From Betaproteobacteria bacterium (GTDB taxonomy: Bacteria; Pseudomonadota; Gammaproteobacteria; Burkholderiales; Burkholderiaceae_D): 53,608 bases of DNA. Numbering within the stretch: position 1 is the stretch's first letter; every line of letters starts with the position of its first letter. Of the stretch, positions 29,169 to 37,998 are shown piece by piece. A program made the translations under genes and the position numbers. The notes under the pieces were generated by a model that had not been told where the DNA came from, did not search any database, and saw only the letters and a list, made by a program, of their open reading frames with translations. The stretch spans positions 1 to 53,608 of the forward strand of contig VGHX01000010.1 in NCBI GenBank assembly GCA_016868055.1, given 5' to 3'.

Positions 29169-29837
29169 ATGGCGACCAAAAATCCGTTCGACAAGGCGCT
29201 CGGCCAGCTAGTAGAAAACAATCGGCAATGGGCTGCGTCCATGCTTGAGCAAGACCCTCAATTTTTTAGCAACTTGGTATCGCAGCAAGCGCCAGAGTAT
29301 CTTTGGATCGGTTGCTCTGACAGCCGGGTGCCTGCTAACTCAATAGTGGGGCTGGATCCCGGCGAGCTTTTTGTTCATAGAAATGTGGCGAATGTGGTAG
29401 TGCATACCGACTTGAATAGCTTGTCGGTGCTTCAGTTCGCGATTGATCTACTCGGTGTAAAGCACGTAATGGTTGTGGGACATTACGGTTGCTCGGGCGT
29501 GCATTGTGCGATGGAAGGTAAGCGCGTCGGCCTTGCCGATAACTGGTTACGGCATGTGCAAGATGTTTTTCATAAGCATGCGCATCTTCTCCCAGCAGCC
29601 ATGCCCGATACGGAGCGGCATAATCGCTTATGCGAGCTCAACGTGATCGAGCAAGTTGTCAATGTGTGTCAGACGACGATAGTGCAGGATGCGTGGGAGC
29701 GTGGCCAGGATCTGACCATACACGGCTGGGTCTACAGCTTGGACGATGGTCTGGTGAGAGACCTGGGCATGTCGGTAAGCGCGGCAGACGAGTTGATGCC
29801 GCAGTTAAGAGGCTCGCTCGCCCAGTACCAGCGCTGA
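29169..29837 (+). CDS. can: Beta-class carbonic anhydrase
   Basis: A 222-residue zinc enzyme that interconverts CO2 and bicarbonate. The zinc ligands are Cys49, Asp51, His105 and Cys108, in Cys-Ser-Asp-Ser-Arg and Gly-His-Tyr-Gly-Cys-Ser-Gly. His70-Arg-Asn-Val-Ala-Asn is also typical. The ribosome binding site CAGGAAAG precedes the ATG. Its end is 25 bases from the convergent panB stop, separated by a 13-bp tandem duplication. It is divergent from the rpfF-like gene. Confidence 0.96.
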   Translation: MATKNPFDKALGQLVENNRQWAASMLEQDPQFFSNLVSQQAPEYLWIGCSDSRVPANSIVGLDPGELFVHRNVANVVVHTDLNSLSVLQFAIDLLGVKHVMVVGHYGCSGVHCAMEGKRVGLADNWLRHVQDVFHKHAHLLPAAMPDTERHNRLCELNVIEQVVNVCQTTIVQDAWERGQDLTIHGWVYSLDDGLVRDLGMSVSAADELMPQLRGSLAQYQR

Positions 29838-29848
29838 TTACGTCTCGA

Positions 29849-29874
29849 ATTAAAAACTATGATTAAAAACTATG
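29849..29874. repeat. Perfect 13-bp tandem duplication across the panB stop codon
   Basis: ATTAAAAACTATG occurs twice without a gap (29849-29861 and 29862-29874). The right-hand copy contains the panB stop (29863-29865) and its last codons. Confidence 0.95.
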
Positions 29875-30678
29875 CTCTGCGGAGGGGAAGCTTCCTTGCT
29901 TGACTGCGTCAACATAGGCGCGGATTGCGGCTGCGACGCTGGTTTGTCCATGCATGAAGTCGCGCACAAATTTCGGGCGACGCCCCGGGAACGCGCCCAG
30001 CATATCGTGCATCACCAGTACCTGGCCTGAGCAATCCACGCCAGCACCAATACCGATGGTGGGTATCGACAACGTCGAGCTTACCTCGGCGGCTAACTTG
30101 GCGGGTATCGCCTCCAGTACCAGCATGGCGGCGCCGGCACTTTGCAATGCGAGCGCGTCTGCGATCAGCTGTTGCGCGTCTGCTTCGCTGCGTGCCTGCA
30201 CCCGGAAACCACCGAGTTGATGTACCGACTGCGGCGTCAGGCCGAGATGCGCACAGACCGGAATACCGCGCTCAACCAGCATCCTCACCGTCGCTTGCAA
30301 CCAGGCGCCACCTTCAAGTTTTACCATTTCAGCGCCGGCGCGCATCAGCACCGTAGCGCTATCCAATGCTTGCTGCGCGCTGTGATAGCTACCAAACGGC
30401 ATATCAGCAATCAATAATGGCCGCCGCGTGCCACGTGCCACGCAGTCGGTGTGGTACGCAATGTGATCGAGTGTGACGGGTAAAGTTGTAGCGTGTCCTT
30501 GCACCACCATGCCCATGGAATCACCAACCAGCAAGGCATCGACACCGCACTGGTCCATCAGCGCCGCAAAGCTGGCGTCATAGCAAGTCAGCATGGCGAT
30601 TTTTTCACCGCTGACGCGCATTTTCTCTAGCAGGGTGAGCGTGACTTTAGGTAGTGCTGAGCCAGCAGCATTCGACAT
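29863..30678 (-). CDS. panB: 3-methyl-2-oxobutanoate hydroxymethyltransferase
   Basis: A 271-residue enzyme, first step of pantothenate synthesis (ketopantoate from 2-ketoisovalerate and methylene-tetrahydrofolate). Motifs are [10 protein letters not shown], Val-Gly-Asp-Ser-Met-Gly-Met-Val (metal site), Ala-Asp-Met-Pro-Phe-Gly-Ser-Tyr and Val-Lys-Leu-Glu-Gly-Gly. Length is usual. It starts two bases after the deoxynucleoside kinase gene and closes the minus-strand run. panC is not seen. Confidence 0.97.
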   Translation of the reverse strand: MSNAAGSALPKVTLTLLEKMRVSGEKIAMLTCYDASFAALMDQCGVDALLVGDSMGMVVQGHATTLPVTLDHIAYHTDCVARGTRRPLLIADMPFGSYHSAQQALDSATVLMRAGAEMVKLEGGAWLQATVRMLVERGIPVCAHLGLTPQSVHQLGGFRVQARSEADAQQLIADALALQSAGAAMLVLEAIPAKLAAEVSSTLSIPTIGIGAGVDCSGQVLVMHDMLGAFPGRRPKFVRDFMHGQTSVAAAIRAYVDAVKQGSFPSAEHSF

Positions 30679-30680
30679 GA

Positions 30681-31322
30681 CTACTCTCCACGGTTGAAGA
30701 ATTCGCGCTTACCGCGCATGCCGGCGATACGCTCTAGCAGCAGCGCAAAATCATCGCTGCGCTCGATCGGGTTGAGATGTTCGGCATTCACTATCAATAA
30801 AGGCGACGTATCGTAGTGATGAAAGAAGCGGCTATAGCTTTCGCATAAGCGCTGCAGATAAGATTCCGATATGCCTGATTCCATCGGGATACCCCGGCGA
30901 CGGATACGCTCTGCCAGCGTTGATGGCGCGGCCTGCAAATAAATCACTAAATCCGGGCGTGGTGATTGCTGGGTCAGATGATCGAACATCTGACGGTATA
31001 GATTCAGCTCATCATCTGCCAGCGTCAGTGTTGCAAAAATTGGGTCTTTTTCCAGCAGGAAGTCGGATACTACCGGCGCCGAAAACAAATCTGTTTGCGC
31101 CAAGTCGCGAAGCTGGTGCATACGCTGGAACAAAAAGAACATTTGCGTTGGCAGCGCGTAGCGGGTTGAGTCGCGGTAGAAGCGCTCCAGAAAAGGATTT
31201 TCCTGTGGCTGCTCAAGCAGCGGCTGCGCGCCGGTCTCAGTGGCGATACGACGCGCAAGACTCGTCTTGCCGACACCAATCGGCCCCTCCACAACGATAT
31301 ATCGGTATTTTGACAAACTCAT
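30681..31322 (-). CDS. Deoxynucleoside kinase family protein
   Basis: A 213-residue P-loop nucleoside kinase. The N-terminal [15 protein letters not shown] is the ATP-binding loop. Asp-Arg/Glu-type substrate residues and a lid with Arg-Ile-Arg-Arg-Arg-Gly follow. I place the start at the ATG 31322, where the family begins. A longer frame to 31364 runs towards the minisatellite and has no better ribosome binding site. Substrate preference (dA, dG or dC) cannot be read from sequence. The gene regularly sits between folK and panB in betaproteobacteria. Confidence 0.9.
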   Translation of the reverse strand: MSLSKYRYIVVEGPIGVGKTSLARRIATETGAQPLLEQPQENPFLERFYRDSTRYALPTQMFFLFQRMHQLRDLAQTDLFSAPVVSDFLLEKDPIFATLTLADDELNLYRQMFDHLTQQSPRPDLVIYLQAAPSTLAERIRRRGIPMESGISESYLQRLCESYSRFFHHYDTSPLLIVNAEHLNPIERSDDFALLLERIAGMRGKREFFNRGE

Positions 31323-31364
31323 AGAGATCGATGATACGACATGCCTGGCGTACTCGTTAACCAC

Positions 31365-31507
31365 AACCGCTACCCGTAACCACTATCTGCAACCACTATC
31401 TGCAACCACTATCTGCAACCACTATCTGCAACCACTATCTGCAAGTACTGCCTGCAATCACCACCCGCAATCACCACCCGCAATCACCACCCGCAAGTAC
31501 TATCCCC
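31365..31507. repeat. 13-bp tandem repeat, eleven units
   Basis: Exactly 143 bases form eleven contiguous 13-bp units. There is one AACCGCTACCCGT, five perfect AACCACTATCTGC (31378-31442), one AAGTACTGCCTGC, three perfect AATCACCACCCGC (31456-31494) and one AAGTACTATCCCC. Thirteen is not a multiple of three and the array lies between genes, so it is noncoding. It fills the folK to deoxynucleoside kinase spacer, where it would be transcribed as part of the operon mRNA. Confidence 0.97.
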
Positions 31508-31531
31508 AAACCGGTATATCGCTAAAGGTAG

Positions 31532-32026
31532 TCAGAGCACCGATATTAATTTTTCAATCGGCTGATCACGCACATGTGCCAGTAGTGGTTCGATCTGCCC
31601 CAGACCCGGGATTGCCAAGTGCGGATTCAGCTCATGCAGCGGTAGCAGCACAAACGCACGGTTGCCCATGCGCGGGTGAGGTACCTCGAGCGCGCTGTCC
31701 TGAATGATGGATTGGCCAAACACGAGTAGGTCCAGGTCGAGCGTGCGCGGCGCATTGCGAAAAGGTCTCGCTCGACCAAAATCTAGCTCGATGCGCTGTA
31801 GCTCCCGCAGCAGTTGGTGCGCGTCCAGCGTCGTGTCTAGCTGCACAGCGGCATTGACAAAGTCATCCCCGGTTGCATCAATCGGTGCGCTACGGTAAAG
31901 CGACGAGCAGCGGACAAGCCGGGTGTCGGGCAGCTCACTGAGCAGCTGAATAGCGCTGCGTACCGATGCCGCAGCATCGCCTAAATTCGCGCCCAGGCCA
32001 ACATAGGCATGTACCCCTTGGCTCAT
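31532..32026 (-). CDS. folK: HPPK, 6-hydroxymethyl-7,8-dihydropterin pyrophosphokinase
   Basis: A 164-residue folate enzyme that transfers pyrophosphate to the pterin. The N-terminus has Ala-Tyr-Val-Gly-Leu-Gly-Ala-Asn-Leu-Gly. The Mg/ATP motif is Arg-Thr-Leu-Asp-Leu-Asp-Leu-Leu, and Pro-His-Pro-Arg follows it. The ATG overlaps the pcnB stop in an ATGA. pcnB-folK is a common gene pair in proteobacteria. Confidence 0.96.
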   Translation of the reverse strand: MSQGVHAYVGLGANLGDAAASVRSAIQLLSELPDTRLVRCSSLYRSAPIDATGDDFVNAAVQLDTTLDAHQLLRELQRIELDFGRARPFRNAPRTLDLDLLVFGQSIIQDSALEVPHPRMGNRAFVLLPLHELNPHLAIPGLGQIEPLLAHVRDQPIEKLISVL

Positions 32027-33405
32027 TCCTGATGGCCTTTGGCGGAAGACCCATTGCTGCTCTCTGAGCCGGCTTTTGCTCGCCCCCGACCACCGCGACG
32101 CCGGCGCCGCTTGCCGGCAGGCTGATCAGTTTCTACCGGCTTGCGTGATAGCAGCACTTCACGCTTAGGACCGTCAGCGGCCATGAAATCTGTCCACCAC
32201 TCACCCAACTCGGATTCAATCTCACCAGAGGCGCAGCGCAGCAGTAAAAAATCGTAGCCAGCGCGTAGCCGGGGGTGCTCAAGTAGTTTGTAAGGCGACT
32301 TACCGATACGCCGATCGAAGCGCGGCTGCATCGCCCAAATGTCGCGCATATCGGTGGCAATGCGACGCTGAATCGCCAACTGCTCAGTTTGACCATCAAG
32401 TACATCATCAGCAGCCAAATGCAGCGCTGGAATCGGCGCCTCACCGGCAGCTTTGTAGGCATTCCATCGTTCCAGCACTTGATGCCATAGCAGCGACGCA
32501 AACAAGAAGCCAGGTGACACCGGCTTACCCTCGCGCACGCGCTCATCTGTGTTGCGCAGCGCAAGCGTTACAAACCGCTCACCGAGTGGCTGCTCCAGCA
32601 CCACGTCGAGCAAGGGTAGCAGGCCATGATGCAGCCCCTGCTTGCGTAATTGCTGCAAGCAGGCCATCGCGTGGCCACTCATGAGCAGCTTGAGCATTTC
32701 ATCGAATACACGTGCTGCCGGCACGTTATTGATCAGCGGCGCCATCACCTTGATCGGTGAACGCGTCGGTGCAGCGATGGCGAATCCGAGTTTGGCCGAG
32801 AAACGCACCACGCGCAGCATCCGCACCGGGTCTTCGCGATAGCGCGACTCCGGCAGGCCGATAATACGCATGGTCTTGCTGCGAATATCTTTCATGCCGC
32901 CGTGGTAGTCCAGTACCTGCTCACGCGCCGGGTCGTAGTACATGGCATTTACCGTGAAGTCGCGGCGCTCGGCATCTTCATGCTGCTCACCAAAGGTGTT
33001 ATCACGCAGTACGCGGCCGTGCGCGTCTTTGGGTGCTTCGTCGGTTGATGCGCCGCGAAAGGTAGTGACCTCGATCAGATCCTGGCCGAACATCACGTGC
33101 ACGATCTGAAATCGCCGGCCAATGATGAAGGCACGCCGGAATAATCGCTTAACCTCTTCCGGCGTCGCATTAGTCGCGACATCGAAATCTTTTGGGCGAA
33201 ATCCCAGTAGCAGATCACGTACTGCGCCGCCGACGATAAAGGCCTTGAACCCGGCGTCTTGCAAGGTCTGAGTGACCCGTATCGCATTCGGCGAGACATC
33301 ATTCAGCGCGATACCGTGCGCTGATTTCTCGTAGACCTTGGGCTTGACCTTGCCGGGGCTGTCAGACCCGGCACCAAGGATGCGACGAATCAATTTTCTG
33401 ATCAT
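32023..33405 (-). CDS. pcnB: Poly(A) polymerase I
   Basis: A 460-residue nucleotidyltransferase that adds 3' poly(A) tails to RNA. The signature is Val-Gly-Gly-Ala-Val-Arg-Asp-Leu-Leu-Leu-Gly followed by Lys-Asp-Phe-Asp-Val-Ala-Thr-Asn-Ala. Arg-Arg-Asp-Phe-Thr-Val-Asn-Ala-Met-Tyr-Tyr is also present, and the C-terminal tail is strongly basic (Gly-Lys-Arg-Arg-Arg-Arg-Arg-Gly-Gly). The long C-terminal domain and basic tail distinguish it from CCA-adding enzymes. The ATG at 33405 overlaps the upstream HAD gene stop in an ATGA; the frame runs 13 codons further, inside that gene. Confidence 0.95.
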   Translation of the reverse strand: MIRKLIRRILGAGSDSPGKVKPKVYEKSAHGIALNDVSPNAIRVTQTLQDAGFKAFIVGGAVRDLLLGFRPKDFDVATNATPEEVKRLFRRAFIIGRRFQIVHVMFGQDLIEVTTFRGASTDEAPKDAHGRVLRDNTFGEQHEDAERRDFTVNAMYYDPAREQVLDYHGGMKDIRSKTMRIIGLPESRYREDPVRMLRVVRFSAKLGFAIAAPTRSPIKVMAPLINNVPAARVFDEMLKLLMSGHAMACLQQLRKQGLHHGLLPLLDVVLEQPLGERFVTLALRNTDERVREGKPVSPGFLFASLLWHQVLERWNAYKAAGEAPIPALHLAADDVLDGQTEQLAIQRRIATDMRDIWAMQPRFDRRIGKSPYKLLEHPRLRAGYDFLLLRCASGEIESELGEWWTDFMAADGPKREVLLSRKPVETDQPAGKRRRRRGGRGRAKAGSESSNGSSAKGHQE

Positions 33406-34079
33406 GTCTCTGCCGGAAAAAGCTGCATCATCGGCCAGCCACATTGCTCGGCATGGCGTGCCAAAGCGGCATTCGGATTGGTTGCAACCGGGTGGGTTAC
33501 CGCAGACAGTAGCGGGATATCATTTTGCGAGTCGCTATAAAAAGTGCTGCGCTCAAAATCGCTGAGTGTTTTGCCGAGTGAGCCTAGCCATTGCTGAAGA
33601 TTCGTGACTTTACCAGCGCCAAATGGTGGGTTGCCGATTAATCGTCCGGTAATCTCGCCGTCCGGGCCGAGCTCGGGTTCGGCCGCGATCAGATGCTCGA
33701 CACCGAAAGCCTGCGCGATTGGTCCGGTAACAAAGCGATTGGTCGCCGTGATGATTACCATCAGATCGCCTTGTTGACGATGTGATTCCACCAAATCACG
33801 CGCATTGTTGTGGATAGCAGGCTGTATGACGTCCTGCATGAATTGTTGGTGCCAAAGATCCAGCTGCGTGCGTGGAAAGCGTTTCAGCGTGCCGAAAGCG
33901 AACTCCAGGTACGCCACCGGATCAAGTGTTCCGGCGACATATTGCTGATAAAACGCGTCATTACGCGCCGTAAATGCTTCCCGCTCAACCGCTCCCACCC
34001 GACACAAGAATTGTCCCCACTCGTAGTCGGAATCGATCGGAAGCAAGGTGTTATCAAGATCAAATAGCGTGAGGTTCAT
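33402..34079 (-). CDS. HAD-IB family phosphohydrolase (SerB/CicA-like)
   Basis: A 225-residue haloacid-dehalogenase phosphatase. Motif I is Leu-Phe-Asp-Leu-Asp-Asn-Thr-Leu-Leu at residues 4-12 (nucleophile Asp7). Motif II is Ile-Ile-Thr-Ala-Thr-Asn, and motif III/IV is Phe-Tyr-Ser-Asp-Ser-Gln-Asn-Asp with Pro-Leu-Leu. A helical cap lies between I and II. Relatives act on phosphoserine or histidinol phosphate; the substrate here is open. The start overlaps the hda stop (ATGA) and its stop overlaps pcnB, so it is translated within a coupled chain. Confidence 0.93.
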   Translation of the reverse strand: MNLTLFDLDNTLLPIDSDYEWGQFLCRVGAVEREAFTARNDAFYQQYVAGTLDPVAYLEFAFGTLKRFPRTQLDLWHQQFMQDVIQPAIHNNARDLVESHRQQGDLMVIITATNRFVTGPIAQAFGVEHLIAAEPELGPDGEITGRLIGNPPFGAGKVTNLQQWLGSLGKTLSDFERSTFYSDSQNDIPLLSAVTHPVATNPNAALARHAEQCGWPMMQLFPAET

Positions 34080-34762
34080 GGCTCAGTCGTGTAGTCGCTG
34101 GTTTGCAGAAGCTCGCGAAGCAGCGGCAGCGTAATCGGGCGCTGTGTCTCAAGTGAGTAGCGATCAAGCGCGTCAAGCATGGTCGATAGTGATTGCATGT
34201 CGCGCCGAAAATGCGTCAGCAGGTAAGGCACCACACCTGCGGACAGTGACAAGCCGCGCGCTGCTGCAGATTTACTGAGTGCGTCGACTTTTTCCTCATC
34301 CGACAAACCATGAGCCTGGTACACCAAGCCCCAGCCCAGCCGGGTACGAAGGTCCTCGCGTAGTGCTAATTGCAGCGGCGCGTGTCTTGCGCTGAGAATC
34401 AGCACGCTACCGTTTTCACGTACCTGATTAATCAGATGGAACAGCGCTTGCTGTTGCGCGGGATCCAGCTGATCGCAATTATCAACCAGATAAAGCCGAT
34501 GGTCCGCCGACCAAAGCAAACGCTCGGGCGGGCTGGATGGTGTCAGCAGCATTGCACCAGTATGCGCGCCAAGCGCGTGCAGCAGATGCGATTTGCCGGC
34601 GCCGGCTTCGCCCCAGATCAGTAATTGCTGGGTGCTTGAACTGCCGGCAGCTGTTTGGGAAATCTGACGCAGTAGCGACGCCAGCTCCTGATTTCTACCG
34701 ACTACAAAGCTGTCCAGTGTCTGCGGTCGTATTGCGCCCCAATCGAGCAGTAATTGCTTCAT
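34076..34762 (-). CDS. hda: DnaA inactivator Hda
   Basis: A 228-residue AAA+ protein homologous to DnaA domain III but lacking the DNA-binding domain. It works with the DNA-loaded beta clamp to trigger DnaA-ATP hydrolysis. The N-terminal Gln-Leu-Leu-Leu-Asp-Trp resembles a clamp-binding motif (usually Gln-Leu-x-Leu-x-Phe). Walker A is Gly-Glu-Ala-Gly-Ala-Gly-Lys-Ser-His-Leu-Leu, and Walker B is near Leu-Tyr-Leu-Val-Asp-Asn-Cys-Asp. It overlaps both neighbouring genes by four bases. Confidence 0.93.
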   Translation of the reverse strand: MKQLLLDWGAIRPQTLDSFVVGRNQELASLLRQISQTAAGSSSTQQLLIWGEAGAGKSHLLHALGAHTGAMLLTPSSPPERLLWSADHRLYLVDNCDQLDPAQQQALFHLINQVRENGSVLILSARHAPLQLALREDLRTRLGWGLVYQAHGLSDEEKVDALSKSAAARGLSLSAGVVPYLLTHFRRDMQSLSTMLDALDRYSLETQRPITLPLLRELLQTSDYTTEP

Positions 34763-35826
34763 GGCTGATTATAAAAATGACTGCTCAGGTAGTGACGCCG
34801 CAAACGCCCAAAAGCAACCGACAGAATCGCCGACGCGGGTAATGCCAACAGCACACCTACAAACCCAAACAGCTGGCCGAACGCCAGCAGCGCAAAGATC
34901 ACGACCAATGGATGCAAGCCGATACGCTCGCCTACCAGGCGCGGAGTGAGCAGGAAACTCTCCAGAAACTGACCAACGCCGTAAATCACGGCGACCGCCA
35001 TCAAGCCTTCCCAAGCTTCAAACTGTAATAGAGCGGCGATGACGGCGAGTACTAATCCAAGACCAAAGCCCACATACGGAATAAACACCAGCAGGCCTGT
35101 CAGCATACCCACCGGCAGCGCGACATCGAAGCCCGCCAGCGTCAGCGCGCTGGAGTAATACGCTGCCAACAAGAACATCACCAGTAATTGTCCGCGCAGA
35201 TACTGCGCCAGCAAAGTATCAGTCTCTACCGCCATCTCGGCGACGAGCACTGACCATCGTCGCGGTACGGTCTCGCTGACGCGTCGGATCACGCGATGCC
35301 AATCCAGCAGCAGGTAGAACAGAACAATAGGAATCAGAAACAGCGTACCGACCCAGGCGATCAATGCGCTGCCGCCGATACGTAGCCAGTTCAGCAAAGC
35401 CGTTGCCGAGCCGTCACCCGCGGCGAGCTTGGCGGCGATAGCTTTCTGAAGCGCGATCAGGTCGAGTCGGCCACCGACACCCCATTGCCGTAGTGTCGGA
35501 CCGAAAGCCGCGTCTATGCGCGACAACAGGGCCGGCAGCCGCTCGCGTAATACAGGTAGCTCTTCTGCCAGGATGGGCAGCACGATAAGCGCCAGTGCCG
35601 TGACCACAACGAACACCGACAGCATGGCCAGCAGTACCGCGACGACCCTTGGCAAGCCACGCTGGTGCATCCAGTCGACACCCGGATTCAGCACATAGCC
35701 AATGATGAACGCCGCCACAAACGGCGTCAGCACCGGGGTCAGCAGCCACAGCAGGGCAAGAAACCCAAGACTGATCGACAACCACAGCAGATTTTGGCGG
35801 GATTCGGGCCCGATCAGGGGGTTCAT
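34759..35826 (-). CDS. AI-2E family transporter (PerM-like)
   Basis: A 355-residue membrane protein with about eight hydrophobic helices. It has the family features Leu-Thr-Pro-Phe-Val-Ala-Ala-Phe-Ile-Ile-Gly-Tyr near residue 32, Pro-Arg-Leu-Val-Gly-Glu-Arg-Ile-Gly-Leu-His-Pro in the last third, and Phe-Gly-Phe-Val-Gly-Val-Leu-Leu-Ala-Leu-Pro after it. Family members export AI-2 or work as Na+/H+ antiporters; the substrate is not predictable. It leads the minus-strand run and is divergent from purM, a conserved arrangement in betaproteobacteria. Confidence 0.9.
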   Translation of the reverse strand: MNPLIGPESRQNLLWLSISLGFLALLWLLTPVLTPFVAAFIIGYVLNPGVDWMHQRGLPRVVAVLLAMLSVFVVVTALALIVLPILAEELPVLRERLPALLSRIDAAFGPTLRQWGVGGRLDLIALQKAIAAKLAAGDGSATALLNWLRIGGSALIAWVGTLFLIPIVLFYLLLDWHRVIRRVSETVPRRWSVLVAEMAVETDTLLAQYLRGQLLVMFLLAAYYSSALTLAGFDVALPVGMLTGLLVFIPYVGFGLGLVLAVIAALLQFEAWEGLMAVAVIYGVGQFLESFLLTPRLVGERIGLHPLVVIFALLAFGQLFGFVGVLLALPASAILSVAFGRLRRHYLSSHFYNQP

Positions 35827-35934
35827 TAGCGCGATTGGCGGGGCTGGTTTGATAAAATGAGGAGCCCCGTAGGTCTTGTCATCAGGGCAAGCACTGATTC
35901 TACCGTTTCCTCAGCCTATCCCGCCTATCCTTTT

Positions 35935-36978
35935 ATGTCTTCCCCTTCCCAGGTTTCACTCTCGTACCGCGACGCCGGTGTTGATATTGATGCTGGCGAT
36001 GCGCTGGTTGAAGCGATCAAACCCTTTGCCAAGCGCACCATGCGCGAGGGAGTGCTCGCGGGTATCGGCGGCTTCGGCGCGCTATTCGAGGTGAGCAAGA
36101 AGTTCAAAGAACCCGTGCTGGTGGCGGGTACGGATGGTGTGGGCACCAAGCTGAAGCTGGCGTTTCATCTCAATCGCCATGACACCGTGGGCATCGATCT
36201 GGTCGCGATGAGTGTCAACGATATTCTGGTGCAGGGCGCCGAGCCGCTGTTCTTCCTTGACTATTTTGCCTGTGGGCGGCTGGATGTGGCGGCTGCGACC
36301 GACGTCATCAAAGGCATTGCCCAAGGCTGCGAACAGGCCGGCTGCGCACTGATTGGTGGCGAAACCGCCGAGATGCCGAGCATGTATCCGGACGGTGAGT
36401 ATGACCTTGCTGGTTTCGCCGTCGGTGCCGTTGAAAAATCAAAGATCATCGACGGCAGCAAAATTACGCCAGGTGATGTGGTGTTGGGGCTAGCCTCGTC
36501 CGGTGCGCATTCGAATGGTTATTCGTTGGTACGTAAAATTCTCGAGGTAGCCAAGCCTGACTTGAGCGCTGATTTTCATGGCCGACCGCTCGCTGATGTC
36601 TTGCTCGCGCCGACGCGTATCTATGTCAAGCCCTTGCTATCGCTGATGAACACACTGGATGTTCACGGCCTGGTACACATCACTGGCGGTGGCCTGGTCG
36701 AAAACATTCCGCGTGTATTACAACCGCATCTCACCGCCGAGTTGCAGCGCGACGCGTGGACCATGCCGCCTTTATTCTCCTGGCTTCAGCAATACGGCGG
36801 TGTCGCCGATGATGAAATGCATCGTGTTTTTAACTGCGGTATCGGCATGACCGTGATTGTGTCGAAACAGAACGCAGATACCGCAGAGGCTGGGTTGAAG
36901 CGACTCGGTGAGACGGTGTACCGCATCGGCACCATTCGCGAACGTCAGGGCGACGAGGCGCAAACGATCGTCATCTGA
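35935..36978 (+). CDS. purM: Phosphoribosylformylglycinamidine cyclo-ligase (AIR synthetase)
   Basis: A 347-residue enzyme of purine synthesis that closes the imidazole ring with ATP. Motifs are Tyr-Arg-Asp-Ala-Gly-Val-Asp-Ile near the N-terminus, Gly-Ile-Gly-Gly-Phe-Gly-Ala-Leu-Phe, Gly-Thr-Asp-Gly-Val-Gly-Thr-Lys-Leu and Gly-Gly-Glu-Thr-Ala-Glu-Met-Pro. The ATG at 35935 matches the family start; the open frame extends 26 codons upstream without support, and no clear ribosome binding site is present. It is convergent with the Anbu gene; the 132-base spacer holds no gene or clear terminator. Confidence 0.96.
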   Translation: MSSPSQVSLSYRDAGVDIDAGDALVEAIKPFAKRTMREGVLAGIGGFGALFEVSKKFKEPVLVAGTDGVGTKLKLAFHLNRHDTVGIDLVAMSVNDILVQGAEPLFFLDYFACGRLDVAAATDVIKGIAQGCEQAGCALIGGETAEMPSMYPDGEYDLAGFAVGAVEKSKIIDGSKITPGDVVLGLASSGAHSNGYSLVRKILEVAKPDLSADFHGRPLADVLLAPTRIYVKPLLSLMNTLDVHGLVHITGGGLVENIPRVLQPHLTAELQRDAWTMPPLFSWLQQYGGVADDEMHRVFNCGIGMTVIVSKQNADTAEAGLKRLGETVYRIGTIRERQGDEAQTIVI

Positions 36979-37110
36979 CCCGCCGCGGTTAGAGCGTAGA
37001 GTTGTACTTTACTGAAGCGCGCGGCTAATTCCATAGCTTAAGCCATGCCTTCAGGTACACCTACAGCCATACCTCTAGTTGCACCGAACCACGCTGCACT
37101 ACAGTTGCCG

Positions 37111-37989
37111 TTACTGCGGCTGACCGCGCTGATCTTGTTGTGCCAGGGTTTGTAGCTGCGTTGTCTTTAATTCACCCTTGGTCACGCTATTCGGCGGCTG
37201 CACACGAACGGGCTGATTGTGATTGGCCGCACTCGACAATACGTTGGCCTCGGTATTCAGCGCAGCATTCCACACCGGGTCAGGGATACCTTCAAATACC
37301 TGCTTCAACTGCTGGCCCCAAGTCGAACGGATCATTTGAAAATACTGATTGCGCTCATCGACTGTTACGAAGCGGCCAACGGATAAGGCATCTTTTTCAT
37401 ACACCAGCAAATCCAGCGGGAAGCCCACCGAGATATTCGAGCGCAGTGTTGAATCCATCGATACCAGCGCGCACTTGGCGGCTTCATCAAGCGGTGTGGT
37501 GGGTGTGATCACCCGATCAATAATCGGCTTGCCGTATTTTGCTTCGCCAATCTGGAAATAGGGGTTTTCGTCGTGAGACTCGATGAAATTACCTGCGGCG
37601 TACATCTGGAACAGACGGCAGCGCTCGCCTTTGATCTGCCCACCGAAAATCATGCTGACATTGAAGTCGATGCCGAATTGCTCGAGTGACTTGGCATCAC
37701 GCTTATGCACCGTACGGATCGCATCACCAACAATCTGCGCCGCTTCATACATGGATGTAGCGCTCCAGATGCTGGTGCCATCGGCGGACAAATGTTCCGC
37801 AACGGTCTGCCGGATCGACTGAGAAATGGACAGGTTACCTGCTGTCATCAGTACCATCATCCGATCGCCCGGATTTTCGAAAACTGATAGCTTGCGAAAG
37901 GTGCCAATATGGTCAACACCGGCATTGGTGCGTGAGTCTGATAAAAATACCAGCCCGGCGTTCAGACGCATAGCGACGCAATAGGTCAT
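37111..37989 (-). CDS. Proteasome-type protease Anbu (betaproteobacterial proteasome homologue)
   Basis: A 292-residue Ntn-hydrolase of the HslV/20S beta family. The N-terminus is Met-Thr-Tyr-Cys-Val-Ala-Met, so removal of Met exposes Thr as nucleophile, as in Anbu. Phe-Leu-Ser-Asp-Ser-Arg-Thr-Asn-Ala-Gly-Val-Asp near residue 15 is the Anbu signature, and Leu-Met-Thr-Ala-Gly-Asn-Leu follows. The C-terminal 45 residues are a Gln/Asn-rich extension. It is the last gene of the operon with transglutaminase, alpha-E and ATP-grasp genes, the conserved neighbourhood predicted to make and process a peptide. No unfoldase partner is adjacent. Confidence 0.93.
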   Translation of the reverse strand: MTYCVAMRLNAGLVFLSDSRTNAGVDHIGTFRKLSVFENPGDRMMVLMTAGNLSISQSIRQTVAEHLSADGTSIWSATSMYEAAQIVGDAIRTVHKRDAKSLEQFGIDFNVSMIFGGQIKGERCRLFQMYAAGNFIESHDENPYFQIGEAKYGKPIIDRVITPTTPLDEAAKCALVSMDSTLRSNISVGFPLDLLVYEKDALSVGRFVTVDERNQYFQMIRSTWGQQLKQVFEGIPDPVWNAALNTEANVLSSAANHNQPVRVQPPNSVTKGELKTTQLQTLAQQDQRGQPQ

Positions 37990-37998
37990 TTCACATAC

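Noticed and set aside
31365-31507. Possible CRISPR array
   Set aside because: Units are 13 bp and contiguous, with no spacers and no cas genes in the window.
37030-37110. Degenerate 23-bp repeat between purM and the Anbu gene
   Set aside because: Similarity between the proposed units is too weak to separate from chance.
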